Source: Favolaschia claudopus (Eukaryota; Basidiomycota; Agaricomycetes; Agaricales; Mycenaceae). From it: a stretch of DNA of 64,000 nt. A program made the translations under genes and the position numbers. Positions 21,259 to 33,431 of the stretch are shown piece after piece; the stretch's first letter is position 1; each line of letters opens with the position of its first letter. The notes beneath the pieces were generated by a model. It saw only the letters and a program-made list of their open reading frames with translations. It was not told where the DNA came from and made no database searches. The stretch lies in contig JAWWNJ010000052.1 of NCBI GenBank assembly GCA_037176885.1, positions 992,001 through 1,056,000 of the forward strand, read 5' to 3'.

Positions 21259-22860
21259 CTGTTCGGCGCAGAACAACCTATTTCTGGAACATTTGATGCA
21301 AATGTCGATTGGGGCAGGAAAGAACATGAAATAGGTATTTTTTTTTGGTTTCCGCACACCCTTGCAAAATGCTAAGGGTTGAGTTCTCTGACCGGATTTC
21401 CCATAAAACCCACTTTTCCGACCTCTGACCAGGTTATCGGGTCCCTGATGCGGCTGCTTTTGTATGGTACCTCTGGCTGACGCACGCCTCCCCCCACAAT
21501 GACTTGCCTTATTAGGAAATTCTGCGCTGGCGTAAGGCATGCTTATGCTTCATTTGTATGGTCTCGAAATGCTCTCAAGTGTAGGATCTAAAAATGTTTG
21601 TCTCAGTGACCGGTGAAAAACTGTAATCCCGAGTTCCGACAGACTAGCAGTAAAGTAGTCAGACTACAGTCCAGGGCGATGAGGCACGTGACAGGTGCCT
21701 CTTGATCTCTTACCACGATGTGGTCTGACAAGAGGGGAGCCAGGCTTGCGCCCCGCTCTCAAAATTTCGACAGCACCTCGTCGTCCCGCCGACCCCTTCA
21801 ATGTTGAAGGACCCAAGTATGCCACTTCAAAGGCTAAACCGTTCCCCAACGTCATCCGCAACGCCGAGGTGAATCCACCTCATTTCGACGCTAAACTCGC
21901 TGCAACCTCCGCTATCTGCTACCACCCGGTTTCCAAACACCCAGACAGCATCGTACACCCCCCACGACGCCCTACGACAGCCAATTCATCGTCCACCTCG
22001 TCCACCGTCCCCCACGACATCCGTTACATGTCACACGCTGCCGCGTATCACCTCGCTTGCTCGCCACGAGGCATGCCCCGTTCACCTGTACAGTTGGTTC
22101 GCCAAACCCGTCACTTGCGACGAGCCTGCTCCCACATCCATTTCCCTTTCCATTCATCCATCACCGACCCCAGAACCGCGACGTACTGGACCGGCCTGCC
22201 CAAAATTCGAGGCGAGCGGCTAGTGTACCGACGTTGTTGATAGGCCGCCGGGAAACTCGGGAACTTGGGCCCCCCGTTTGTTTAGCTCCTGGCCAGCAAA
22301 GACTGGTTAAACCAAGGTTTTACAGGAGTTTCAGTTTCCGTGGCTCGCTGGCGTGATGGACCCGAGTCGATGGGATTTTGCGATGCGAGCTGGTTGCCTC
22401 GCTCAAAGGCCGACCTCTTTATGCCCCTTTTCCTTTTCTTTCTCTATGTCCTTATGTCCAGTTACCGTTCCAAGTCGATGGATGCGTTCACCCACCCTCT
22501 CCACAACTATACTCTACATACCACGGACGAACTTTCACTCTTACCATCCAGTACCTATTCGCCTTCGGGCACCGCGTCTTAGCACTAAGGGTTTTGCTTG
22601 TTGCGGAATATAAATGCTGATACAAAAAAAAAGATGAGGCACGTGATGAGAAATGACACGTTGCACTTGGTCTTGCCATGCTTTCCCCCACCAAAACGAA
22701 CCAAGGTTACCCTGGCATTACTCGGTACACCAGTCTAATATACCCTGGACATCTCCGAAGAACATGCGGTTAGATCTGTGCCTATCTGACCCCAAAGGCC
22801 TGTCAATGACCCATGAAAAAATGCAGCGCCATCGAAGCCAGAATCAGGGTCACTTAACAC
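21259..22860. other. region without confident gene
   Basis: The stretch TTTTTTGGTTTCCGCACACC at about 21341-21365 recurs at 37335-37356. An open frame at 21695-22240 is Ser/Pro/Arg-rich with no ATG at its start and no recognised motif. The part 22340-22620 has short overlapping frames only. Confidence 0.25.
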
Positions 22861-23266
22861 CGAGCCTCCTTCATTCGATCTTAACCCAGAATGCTGTGGG
22901 GTTCCTGAAGCGGAGCTGAATTCTCTTCCTCGATGGGCCCAACCGCTCTGGCTTCGGCAGAAAAACGAGTCAGAATTGAAAAGGAAGCTTGATGCTCTCC
23001 TGTCATCGCAGCATGAAAAGCAGTGCTTCCGCGAATTGGAGGATCGACAGATGCTTGCAGCAGGTTACGTGTGGGACTCCATCTCCGAATCGTGGACTCA
23101 TACCATTCGTACACACTGGCAAACATCGAAGAAACGGAGACATGCAAATTCTGAGATACTCCATCCAAGGCGTCAGCTGCCAGTTGCAAAGTACCCTATT
23201 CGAAGTGGGCATCATGGACAGCGCCGCCAGCAAAAACTTCCTCTCAGGAGCCAACTTCCCCCATGA
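22861..23266 (+). CDS. coding-like fragment of unknown function
   Basis: A plus-strand frame is open over this interval and has a natural-looking composition (LPRWAQPLWLRQKNESELKR, abridged; ELEDRQMLAAGYVWDSISES), suggesting a soluble, partly helical protein. There is no ATG at the left end and the right part becomes basic and less convincing after about 23160. It may be an exon or a piece of a captured gene. I do not recognise it. Confidence 0.25.
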
Positions 23267-23627
23267 GTTTCTTGTTTGAGGAGGCTTGGCACAGGAAGAA
23301 AGGCCAGGAGAGGTCGGATATGGTGGGGGACCTGACTTCATGTCACGCCGCAATTTTTGGAATTTTGACCTGGAACTTACAGCAGTTTGCAGATGTAATG
23401 ACACCTCCTGAAGTTTATATAAAGAAAGCATTCTAAACACGCTATGTTCTTGACCTTATAGCTTGGTCTGGTCCGATCGGCTCGGTTCTAGTATCATCTT
23501 TCATGCCATACACAAAGCACCCTCACAATTTCGTTGATACTGTTCACCATTTTCCAGTGATAAGCCAGGGTAACCACATTAGAACGAGCAGAACTCAATC
23601 AGATCTCATCACAATCATATGAATGTA
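23267..23627. repeat. short dispersed repeat R and spacer
   Basis: The block around 23318-23375 (GGTGGGGGACCTGACTTCAT, then TTTTTGGAATTTTGACCTG) is repeated at 29480-29530 within element S. The remainder shows nothing recognisable. Confidence 0.4.
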
Positions 23628-24256
23628 AGATAGAGAGCGTGGGATCCCCGCACCCTTATGTCAGCATCACACTGTGACATTGTCACGCTCGACGTCGAGG
23701 GCTTATAAGGTAGGCCGCAAGGACGATCCGCTCTAGCACGATGCTGAGGTCCAGATTGGGATTTTTGCCCAATAAAGTCTTAGATAGAGGTTCAATGAAG
23801 GGTTCCTATTGGGCAGAGTTGCCAAAATGTCCCTTGGTCTCTTGCTATATGCCCCACAAAAAAATTCAGACCACTTTTTTTCTGAGTGTTTCTTTGTGGT
23901 TTTCTCACCAAATGGGACACTTTTCAAAAATTTCGGAGGAAAATTTGGCCAGCACAGCCACAGTATAGTCATCTCGGCATGCTTCGGCAGCTCGCTTAAG
24001 GGTGGGACCTGTCAAACCTTTGCGGCGCAATGAGTGACAGAACCTCCTTGCAGTGTGGAAGGTGCTTTTCAAAGCAAAAACCAGAATTTCAGAGCCGAAA
24101 CAGCGAGAATGTCTTCTAAGTCTGTAGGTCAGACCTTCCGCAGGCCGGAAAGAGCACGAATTTTTTTCGTGCGACTGGGGATTTGGCCGTGGGAACGATT
24201 AATAAGCGTTACATAACGTGCTTAAGTAAGGTGCGGGGATCCCACGCTCTCTATCC
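23628..24256 (+). mobile_element. MITE-D (copy 2)
   Basis: This 629-bp copy has ends AGATAGAGAGCGTGGGATCC / complement with TA flanks (23626-23627, 24257-24258). Relative to copies 1 and 3 it holds about 35 extra bases after GAGGGCTTATA (near 23709-23737). Confidence 0.85.
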
Positions 24257-24258
24257 TA

Positions 24259-25074
24259 GACGATCCTTGAAGCTATGACACAGGCAACGAGGTCTGAAAA
24301 ATCAAAATGCAAGGCAAGCACACTCCCGTGGCGGAAAAATGAAACTCACATCGACGGATCAAACTTGAATGCAAGCCATTTGTTCTCATTATTTTTAAAA
24401 GGTGAGATTGCAGACCTGTTTGCCTCCCATTTCTGCTTGATGTAGCAATTTACTTAGATAGTCTCGTTCCCAGAAGTTATAGCGCAGAACCCGCAGAGAA
24501 CTCGCTGCGCTCGCGCATTCACCCAAAAGGGAATTGTCGAGATGTTACAATGTCAGCGAGGCAGAATGATTGAAAAATTTGATCGCGGGTTACTGCCGTT
24601 CGGTAGCCTCGTGTAACCGCTTTCCAACAAGCCTACAACCAGATGGATTGAGCAAGAATTGACCGAGATATGAGGTGGAGAAGGTGGGCGTGTTTAAGCT
24701 GCTTTCTTTACATAAAATATTTAGGAGTGTCATTACTTCTGCAAACTGCTGTAACTTAGCCTAATGGACGAATACCCAAGAGTGGTGTTTATTTATTGGA
24801 GGGGAAATATGACGGTGGGGTGGGAATTTAAGAAGTTTCCGACCTCTGAACAATGCTGTGCCGTTCGTCTTTTCTGTGTATTTGTATGTCGGAGTTCCGG
24901 CTTACAGAAGGGCGAGCTTGTGCAAATCCACATAAGCAGCACCGTCTTTTAAAATTCAAGCTTGATGACCTGCTTCCAGCCAGTTTAAATTTGTCCACAA
25001 CACCGTTCAAATTGTGGCAGCGTCAATCAGGAGCCAGAAAATTCAGTCGTCGCCGGGAGGAAAAACTGGCATTA
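24259..25074. other. region without gene; Helitron-like fragment
   Basis: At about 24490-24555 the words CTCGCTGCGCTCGCGC and TTGTCGAGATGTTAC, both typical of the Helitron-like family, occur together. The remainder contains only short open frames. Confidence 0.3.
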
Positions 25075-26435
25075 GCGAGTTTGCGATGCAGCCATTGGAT
25101 GGCCAATGGCTACACAAAAGTCGAGATTCCGGCGCATCGACAAAGGCTGACCCAGGTCTTAGCATCCAAACTTCATCACTGTGCAGAGGGAAGGTTTTGA
25201 AATTCATGATGTTGTTCAGGACCTTGTGTCAGGTATGTCGTCGTCATTTGTGTTGAATTTCATGATCTTTCGTCGGATTTCATGACGAAACGTTACGATC
25301 CGGGGTCCTGAAATTCCTAACGACTGTCGGCCCGTTCCTAACGTTTTTTCATGACATTTTGTCATGATCTTCGCAATGATTCGTCCGGAAGTATCACCAA
25401 GCTATGTAGCCAGCTATCCCGACGCCTTACTCCTTATAAAAGAAACTCCATGGAAGAAGTATAAAACAGGATATATTTCAAGTACCGGACAATACAGTTG
25501 CAGTACTACTAGTATAATAATATTCTGACCTTCAAAATCTTCACGATCAGCCGTACTTTAACAGCTTGCGTGGCTCGGAAGCACACTACGGAGAATGAAA
25601 AAGGGGTGGAAAAGGGAAGCAACTCACCGGGTTAGACAGATCACTGAATGCTCTGTCGTCATCAAAGAGCTAAATTACCACGTCAGGGAAAGAGCACATT
25701 AATGAGCTGCAATGCACTCTCGCAGTATCACTCACAATGATACCCTGCCCAATCACTCCATCGAGAGTCTTGCGCACTGCAGAGAGATCTAGCTCGATAT
25801 CGCGGTGTGGATTGATCCTAGAGGGCTGTGACGTAGGGAAGGAGGCGTGGTGGTTGTGAGAGTCCGTTACAGCAGAGTGTTGGCGAGAGTGACGGCGGCG
25901 GCGGCGCTCTACGATGGTGACTGGGAGGGAGGTCATGGTGGGGGGAGACAAGAGGCGTCGTGAGCGGCCACAGCATTATGTGTGCTGCGGATGTGGAGCA
26001 ATGCTGTAAGTGACGTCATTAACTCGGCAGGACTTGAACAAAAATTTGCGGGTTTTTCGAGGCCGAAATTCGTGATGTTTTGTCGTGAATGCAGCCTGAG
26101 GTTCAAGATTTTATGTCATTTTTGAAACAGAATTATATGAATATTATCCTGTAATGTAGTCCCACAGTTGAATATGAGTGTGGTATCACACCTTGTAACT
26201 TTTAGAAGTTTTGGAGCATCATGAAACCAGTCTTGAAATTCAGGGCTTGTATTCTAACGAAACGTCAGGAATCTTGAATTTCAAGACGATGATCTTGAAT
26301 TTCATGACAAATACTTCTCACAGTGCATTCCAGGCGGCGCTTCCGTAATTCGACATCAATGTTTGGGCCATCAAAGTTTCCCAATCGGGAAATTGTTAGA
26401 CATTCAATGGCTCCAATGGCTCATGGCAAACCCTC
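25075..26435 (+). mobile_element. MITE-E (copy 1), interrupted by a CACTA-like element
   Basis: The outer arms (25075-25176 and 26329-26435) match the uninterrupted copy at 58624-58839. Ends are GCGAGTTTGCGATGC and GGCAAACCCTC, flanked by TA (25073-25074, 26436-26437). Subterminal GCCATTGGATGGC palindromes characterise the family. Confidence 0.85.
25177..26325. mobile_element. non-autonomous CACTA (EnSpm)-like element, 1149 bp
   Basis: The termini are CACTGTGCAGAGG and TTCTCACAGTG, an inverted repeat starting CACTG, and the element is flanked by CAT on both sides (25174-25176, 26326-26328). The uninterrupted MITE-E copy has one CAT here, so this is a 3-bp target duplication as in EnSpm/CACTA. 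Both sides carry many TTTCATGA/GAAATTCATGA subterminal words. A minus-strand open frame at 25670-25951 (MTSLPVTIVERRRRRHSR at its likely ATG) has no transposase motif and might be captured host sequence. Confidence 0.75.
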
Positions 26436-26566
26436 TATTGAGGGCAGGGTGTTTATGGCAAACGGGCAAGAAAACTGGGTATCGATCACGAGCGATCAGC
26501 CAGTCTTGGCTCTCAATTCTTCGCATTAGAGTGAATCGCTCGTGATAGGGTGATTACGTATTTCTA

Positions 26567-27428
26567 CTCGGTGTTACAAAAAGTAACCGATAATTTGGTC
26601 ACTCCTTCACGGCCACGTGATATTTTTTCGAAGTGTCGCGCTTCAAATATACCCCTGACAATTCTCTACAGCATACATGAAAAGATCCCTGACATTCCTT
26701 GTCTGAGGCTCCTGAGACTAAACAACGTCATAGTATTTTTGCATGCAGCCGGCACAAACCACACAAAGATATCCACAATATCTGATCAACGTACCGGATT
26801 TCCAACCTGCATTTGATAAAGACGACACTATCCCATCCAGTCATACAAAATACTTGTGAAAACGGCGTCAAAATAGTGTGAAAAGAGGTCGCCCATATTT
26901 CACCTCGAATTTGTCCCTGTTGTTGATCCCGGTTAATGAGGAGGGTAGATGATGATAATATATGTCGCTGAATAGCTCTTGGTTACTTGATTGACACAGA
27001 GAGCAAGAGAGCTGCTGGAATTTTCACATTACATCTTTTTGTAGCAAAACGAGCTGATACCCAGCTTGAAACTGAATCAAATCTGAGTGGTGGAATTCAG
27101 ACGCTCAAAAAAGCCCCAATGACATGGTTCAGACAGACCAAATTTGGTCAGACAATAGAATCGTGTATAAAATACAACATAGAATACTTGAAACTGTGTT
27201 TCCTGTGCTAACAAAGCGAGAGCCAAATGGTTTCTTCTAAATAAGGCAAAATGTTAGCTGTCAGATTGAACCGACTGGTGCGAGACATTCGCGGCGTCGT
27301 TTCTCCCAAACTGCCATACAAATGGGTACAGAACATCCCAATGAACATTCCTATGTGCTTGAACCAACAAAATACTACACGATTCGGCCTAAAATGGCAC
27401 ATTGTCGGTCACTTTTTGTAACACCGAG
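26567..27428. mobile_element. TIR element P (copy 1), 862 bp
   Basis: Inverted ends CTCGGTGTTACAAAAAGTAA / complement are flanked by TA (26565-26566, 27429-27430). The ends are related to those of the large element at 30148-33509. The interior has no convincing gene. Confidence 0.7.
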
Positions 27429-28559
27429 TATAGTGGCACAAGTCGGAAAAAGGACCACAAATGTCAGGGTGAAGGTGATGTGGTCTTTTGCTAAGATATC
27501 CATCCACCCTCGACGAACGTCACATGATGGAACGTAACACCTTCCAAATTGGGAGTCGACGACCCTTCACAGGGCCTGAGGCTTCACTGTACATACGACG
27601 ACAAACTTGACATTGGGGCAAATCCCCTCGACCAGATCTTAGATATTTATGCTGTTAGTATGTGTGAAAAACAATTGAGCTTTACGGTAGCCTCTGGGGG
27701 AGTGAATCAAGGGTGTGCCGGCCCGTCAAGCCGAGACCTAGGGCAGGGAGGGTGGTTCGACCCGGGAGGGTCAGAAAAAGAAAATTGATTATTTTTTGAA
27801 GGGTGGAATATGGTTCCTAGAGCTCAAATACACCTAGAAATCACTGTTACCGTTGTTTCTAAGGTAGACGACACACAAATACGGACATCCCTCCAAATCG
27901 GGACATGAACCGATGATGTGGTTCTTTTCCCCCCATTTTGCGCAGATATGCCAAATCGGCTCCCAACATTTTGTGCAGAAGTGTCCTGATTGCGATGAGA
28001 ACCATGTCTGAGCTGTGTTGCGGGGCAGGGGAAAAAGTTATATCCAAATCTTGTGTCAGGATGAGTCTTGATGTGTAAAGTTTCACACGAGTACTTGTCC
28101 CTTCCAGCAGTGAATAACTTTGTCAATTCTGAAGCTGAAGTAAAATGGTTTGGTAGTACCATATACAGGATGGGTCTCTACAATATGTTGGGAGCCGATT
28201 TTGCAAATTGTTCCTTAAATCTGGGAAAACGACCACATCATCGGTTCATGTCCCGATTTGGAGGGTTGTCCGTATTTGCGTGTCGTCTAAGGTACTTAGC
28301 TTGCAAGCCGCCATCCACCCTCGACAAACATCACATGACGTGACTGTCACACTTCTATCTTGGGCTGCAATGTTTATTCTTCCACCACCAGGGACATTTG
28401 AGCAAATCCCTTCGACCAGATTGTTTGTTTACAGTGGTGGCAAATAGAAAATTGCCGTGGCTTTTTGGCCAAAATCTTGCTGTATACTTCACCGAATGAC
28501 CTGAAATAAAATGTAGAGAGAAAATATATGATACCTCTGTACTGCTTAGAACACTCAGC
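27429..28559. repeat. two diverged copies of a unit around CCACCCTCGACAAACATCAC
   Basis: The segment around 27497-27640 (CCATCCACCCTCGACGAACG, then GGGCAAATCCC and TCGACCAGAT) recurs in the same order at 28310-28425. A small palindromic element sits between them. No gene is visible. Confidence 0.4.
27867..28287. mobile_element. palindromic TIR element T, 421 bp
   Basis: Long inverted repeats (about 60 bp) start GACGACACACAAATACGG and continue through AAATCGGGACATGAACC. The flanks share the direct repeat TAAGGTA (27860-27866 and 28288-28294), so the target duplication may be 7 bp or TA within it. The ends resemble element O. Confidence 0.7.
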
Positions 28560-29055
28560 CAGTGTTGGAATTTAAGGGGTTAATAAGGGTAAAATTTGAA
28601 GCTAAGACCTTAACCTTAACTAGGGCTTAATAATAAGGGCAAATTAAGGGTCAAGTTAAGGGCTGATTAAATTTTTTCTGCGCGAGCCAGGACCGCCTCC
28701 AGGTGTACAAAATGCAAGTCTTTCCCTCTCAGATTCCCTGAAACTTCCCGGGGACCTTCATTCACGCTCTGGGCCTCAAATCATTCATCACTAAAATTTC
28801 AACCAAGGAACATCAAATAAATTGAGACTGTTTTGTATATTTACAATTGTTTCCTCGCAAACCAAAAGGCTCTTTAGAGCCTTCTCAGCTCAAGTTGGTT
28901 CAACTGGTGAGATAATGGCGCGAAGAAATGTTACATAATCGATCATTAACCCTTAATTAAGGCTTAAGACCGTCGACAATTGAAGCTAAGGCCTGAACTT
29001 AAGGGCAAATTAAGGCTTAACTTAACTTAAGGGTTAACCCTTAATTCCAACACTG
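28560..29055. mobile_element. complete hAT-type MITE, 496 bp
   Basis: The ends are CAGTGTTGGAATTTAAGG and CCTTAATTCCAACACTG. The flanks are a perfect 8-bp duplication, CACTCAGC (28552-28559 and 29056-29063), which together with the CAGTG terminus is diagnostic of the hAT superfamily. TTAAGG/CCTTAA words crowd both subterminal parts. There is no coding capacity. Confidence 0.9.
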
Positions 29056-29213
29056 CACTCAGCTATATATTATTGCCCTGACAATAACAGGACAGTTTCT
29101 GATTATTGCCATATCTGAAAAGACTCAATGCATGTCGAGTATGTGGACAATGGTCCACATAGGAGGGTAAGCTTGCTTCAGTGCTTGGAATGCATACCGT
29201 GAACTTTTCAATA

Positions 29214-29398
29214 GCCTGTTTGCGATGCAGCCATTGAATGGCTAATGGCTATCCGGCGTATTGACGAAAGCTACCCCCGGTCTGAGCATCCAATTTTCAT
29301 TCCAAATAGCTCTTCTTGACTTCGACATAAAAGTCAAACTTTCCTAATACGGAAATCGGTAGCCATTCAATGGCTCCAATGGCTCTTCGCAAACCCTC
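29214..29398 (+). mobile_element. MITE-E (copy 2), 185 bp
   Basis: Ends GCCTGTTTGCGATGCAGCC and CTTCGCAAACCCTC are flanked by TA (29212-29213, 29399-29400). The upstream segment 29083-29130 (TAACAGGACAGTTTCTGATT) is a dispersed repeat found again at 36713-36760. Confidence 0.8.
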
Positions 29399-29432
29399 TA
29401 ATATCCTGGTTGAATACGTCCAGACAAATTTG

Positions 29433-30143
29433 TCGCAAAAATCGGATTTCAATTATAACCGATTATCACGGGTTATATGGTGGGGGACGTGACTTCATGT
29501 CATACCGGAATTTTTGGAATTTTGACCTGAAACCTGGCCAGATCAACTCGAAATACCCAAGAGTGGGTGTTTTCCGAAATTTTTGGACCGTGGGAACTTT
29601 TTGATGGGAAATGGCCAAATTTTTGCCGGAGAAACAGGTTTTCAAGGGGGGGAAGTACCCTTGAGGTAAAACTTGGGAGAGCTTTTGAGATCTCCAGTAG
29701 CTCTTATATGTTTGTTTTGGACCCAATACTCAAATCACTACTTTTTGGGGGGCATTGATGGGCCATCACATTGCCCCCGGCAGCGCCATTTTGGATTAAT
29801 TTCCGCTTTAGGATGGCCAAATTTGTGGTCAAAATCACGAAAGTCAATGGGGAATAAATCTGCTCCATACAATCTCTTCTACTCTTCAAAAGGAAGCCAT
29901 TTATGCAATATCAAGAAATTTGGGTGACTGTACTGTCACACGAGTTATTAGCGTCACAATGTCCACCATGAAAGTTTGTCACGAAGTCACCATAGGTCTA
30001 ATCAGGCTTTATAAGCCAAGATCGAAGCATTCGGAGATGGGGTCATAAATTTCTATGTCGGTTTATATGTAACCCGCCTATAAACCTTGATTCAACCTTG
30101 ATTAGACTTATAACCAGTTATAATCGGAATCCGATTTTTGCGA
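29433..30143. mobile_element. TIR element S, 711 bp
   Basis: Inverted ends TCGCAAAAATCGGATTTC / GAATCCGATTTTTGCGA enclose a non-coding interior that includes dispersed repeat R. No clear target duplication is visible; the right flank is only 4 bp from the next element. Confidence 0.55.
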
Positions 30144-30765
30144 CCTACTCGTCATCACAGAAAGTAACCGGAAATTTGATCGGTTTGGGCCAAATTTGTA
30201 GCTTTTTGTGGTGAATTTTTTATGAACATAATGTTTGGCATCTACTGACATCTCATGCACTGGTCATCTCAGCCAGGAAGATTCAGTACAGCTCGTAGAC
30301 TGAGAATAACTTTGGCACTTGTGATTTTGCGCAATTCGACAAAAGCGCAGCATTGGACAACGATTTTGGCACATAGTTATGAGTTTGCTCTTGGGTAGTA
30401 GATATGTATGGAATCATTCCACAGCACAAGAATTGGACCGGAAAGATAAGTGCAAATGCACAGTCTAGGCAAGTTTTTGTCCGAGGGCACACAACAAACA
30501 TAAACAGATTTGCGTGCTGCAACATTTTCACAGCTGAAAGTCATATTTTAAAGGGCAGTTGCTTCCAAACTGTCTGTAACTACAAAATAAGACGCTGAAC
30601 TAGTATTATGCGTCATTCGTGTACCTTCCAACAGTTTCATTTCGAACCAAAACCACAATTTCAACAATTCTGGCTAAGATCTTTGCATGCACCTTTTCTT
30701 GCCAATATTGCAGGTTGAAGGTCATACAAAAGGCTGCTCAGGGTACCCCTTAGTCTCACCAAGTC

Positions 30766-30822
30766 AGACTCTACAAGATTTATGATAGTCGATAAATCTA
30801 TTATATAGAGTCCGAACTTGAT
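30766..30822. repeat. hairpin repeat Q (copy 1)
   Basis: AGTCAGACTCTA, a spacer with ATGATAGTCGATAAATC, and TATAGAGTCCGA form an imperfect stem-loop. The same arrangement recurs at 50578-50634 followed by a related GGCACCTGTC segment, so it belongs to a larger dispersed repeat. Confidence 0.45.
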
Positions 30823-32009
30823 GGCGCCTGCCATCCAATCTGTGACGCACGTGCCAGTTCACACGGTCGGATAAGGAAATGACACGTCGTTCGGAAAACT
30901 TGGTGAGCCTTGACTTGAGCCCAATATGGAGCTTGTTGGCTGATAAAGCTAAAGGGCTTAAAACCCCACATTTACATTTGCCGGGGTTATATTTACCATT
31001 GTGAAGCATCTGGGACTTTTGGACGGGGCCGTAATCCCGAAGATAATATACTCATTCCATGAACATAATTAACCGTTCTTTAACGAGATGGCGAGTCGGC
31101 GGTGCAACATCCCCTTTTGTTCATCTCAATCTTTCTTTGCTCTCTTCCGGTCCCCGTCTTGCCAACCCAAAGCAATCAGCTGCACTGATTGTGCTGTACA
31201 GTGCGGTCTTTTTCAATGCTTCGATCTTCTGAGCTGACCAGATCTGGAAATCATTTCCGCTTCAAAGTTGAATATTGCTGTAAACTGCGCAACTGTGCAA
31301 AGGCTGCGGCGAATGCTCCTATATATGCCTTCCCAAATAATCCTCACCGGTGTCTCTTCATCCCATAATTTCGTCTCATGCTTCCTCCGTGCATTCTGGT
31401 CTCAGCTTTGTTAACTGTGCCTTGCTTCGAAGCTTCATCCACAGACCAAATTTGGATCTTTTGTCAACGCTGAGTATCTTCCTCGAGCTTCTTCAGGTTG
31501 CAATCATTCTATTCGGTCTTCTGAACCTATCTCTGGGAGTTTCTCGACGCTCAAGATTTTTTTCATCTGCCAACCGTCTCTCCTCATATCGTCAAAATTG
31601 GATTCGAATTTTGAATACGACTGAACATTGATTCACAGCTTTAATTCGCTTCGAAAGTCTCCTCGTCGAGTCCAGTGTGCAATTAAAGCGGTTTCGCATC
31701 TCAAGGGCATTTCTTCAAGTTCTGTTTGGCTGTCAAATCTATTCTGCCGCCATGGCTTTTTTGACCAAATTTCTTGGTACGTACCGGAATTTCATCCTTG
31801 ATTGCCTAGCCGTTTCCGGATCAGCTCCAGAGACCCCTCCACCGGCAGATAAATTGTCGGCCGGAGCGAAGCGGAGGCTCGACTTGTATTACTTGATGAA
31901 TATGGTCCCAAAACGTGAAGTAGCACGGAATTATGTGTATTTATGGGCTGGGCAGTCTTCCGATACTTCCCCAGGCTTGCGAAGCCTTCACAGTGGTGGT
32001 CGCTGCGTA

Positions 32010-32460
32010 TGGTGCGCTCGGCCTAAACACCACCAAACAGGAACAAAATCTATTGCATCTGATCAGAACCTTCCCACGACTGATCCTCTGGTGAAAACAC
32101 TCCGATTAGGTAGTAGACTAATTCCTCTAGAGGAATTTACCATGCCCTCAAAACTCACAATAAATACTTTTTTCTCGGGGCGGATTTGAGACATCAGTGA
32201 TGCGATCAATCCATCAGTCATGTGAGCTTATGGAATCTGCCCGATTTAGGTTCCGACTCTGGCTTCATATGCTCTGAGAGAGGTCCATGAGACATACTAC
32301 ACTAATTGTAGCGAGGGAGTACGTTTTGAGTCTGCCCCAACCTTATTCTGCAGCAGAAAATGCAATTTAAATTTGAAATTTTTCCGCCGGTCGATTTGAG
32401 AAATCACTGATGGCATCAATGATGGGACCCTATTTGGTGGTGTTTAGGCCGTGCGCACCA
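32010..32460 (+). mobile_element. MITE-C (copy 2), 451 bp
   Basis: Ends TGGTGCGCTCGGCCTAAACA and complement (one mismatch) are flanked by TA (32008-32009, 32461-32462). It provides the empty site for the MITE-A nested in copy 3. Confidence 0.85.
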
Positions 32461-32777
32461 TACCACAGCACCGACGCGCATACGTGTCATTCCCCATTGG
32501 GGCGTGGGAAAATGCACATGATGTTACAACTGTGACAAAACCGAGGTCCGGGTCGACCCCCGCCAACAATTTCAGACTAGGTACCCCTAAGTCTGAACAA
32601 CTACCATATCACACCACAATCACCCTACATGCGTCTCAAACAGGGATTTGGTTATATTCTCTGCATTATTCACAGTCAAACTACTGCAAACCGAGGCACT
32701 CTCGAATTTGTGCAGACTCCTGGTCAACGTATACAACGGCAATCTTCTTCAAACTCATACGGGGTAAATGGAACATA

Positions 32778-33198
32778 AGGTAGGGGCCACACAAATACGG
32801 TTGCCCCACGTGATTTCACCTTTTTGAGAAGATGTAGTCCGTTTGACCTGTATTTGAGAGAAAATGAAAGATCTGGCCCAACAGTTTTTGTGGAGACTTA
32901 CACCTCCTACATGTGTGCACTTGAAACTTGGAAAAATCTGCAGAATTGAGAGACTAGTTCCCGATTGATGCAAAACGAAGGATTTGATGGGATTTGTGAA
33001 GTCTCCGATCAATTTGGGAACTAGTCCTCCAGTTCTCGCTGTGCGTAGCCATAAGTTGATCGGTGAGTCCTAAGAATGCATTTGCACAAAACTGTTTGGC
33101 CAGATTTTTCATTTTCTCTCAAATACAGGTCAAACGGACTACATCTTCTCAAAAAGGTGAAATCACGTGGGGCAACCGTATTTGTGTGGCCCCTACCT
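32778..33198. mobile_element. long-palindrome TIR element O, 421 bp
   Basis: Inverted repeats of about 105 bp start AGGTAGGGGCCACACAAATA and extend past CATCTTCTCAAAAAGGTG. Flanks are TA (32776-32777, 33199-33200); a TA also occurs 5 bp further in, so the exact terminus is ambiguous. The arms are nearly identical, suggesting a recent origin. Confidence 0.8.
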
Positions 33199-33213
33199 TA
33201 CCAAACTACAATA

Positions 33214-33431
33214 TCCTATACTTGAAAAGAGGGCCAGGCCATCAGTCGCGTGACTTTTGACAGAAAATCACGGGGTCAATGTCGAGATGTTGAGATCGTA
33301 CTAGACGTCGCGAGCGGAGCGAGCGCAGCGGGGTTTGGGGCGGCCAGCCCCAACAAGCTGTGTGACCGAACGGAGGGAGGTCGGCGAGCGCAGCGAGTCG
33401 GCCGTGCCGGAGGCAGGGCAGCTAAAGCTTG
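33214..33431 (+). mobile_element. Helitron-like non-autonomous element (copy 2)
   Basis: The 218-bp element begins TCCTATACTTGAAAAGAGGG after an A (33213) and ends GCTAAAGCTTG before a T (33432). It lies only 15 bp from element O. Compared with copy 1 it lacks an internal section, but both ends are conserved. Confidence 0.65.

Noticed and set aside
21695..22240. 181-codon plus-strand open frame
   Set aside because: Starts without ATG, is Ser/Pro/Arg-biased and matches nothing known to me.
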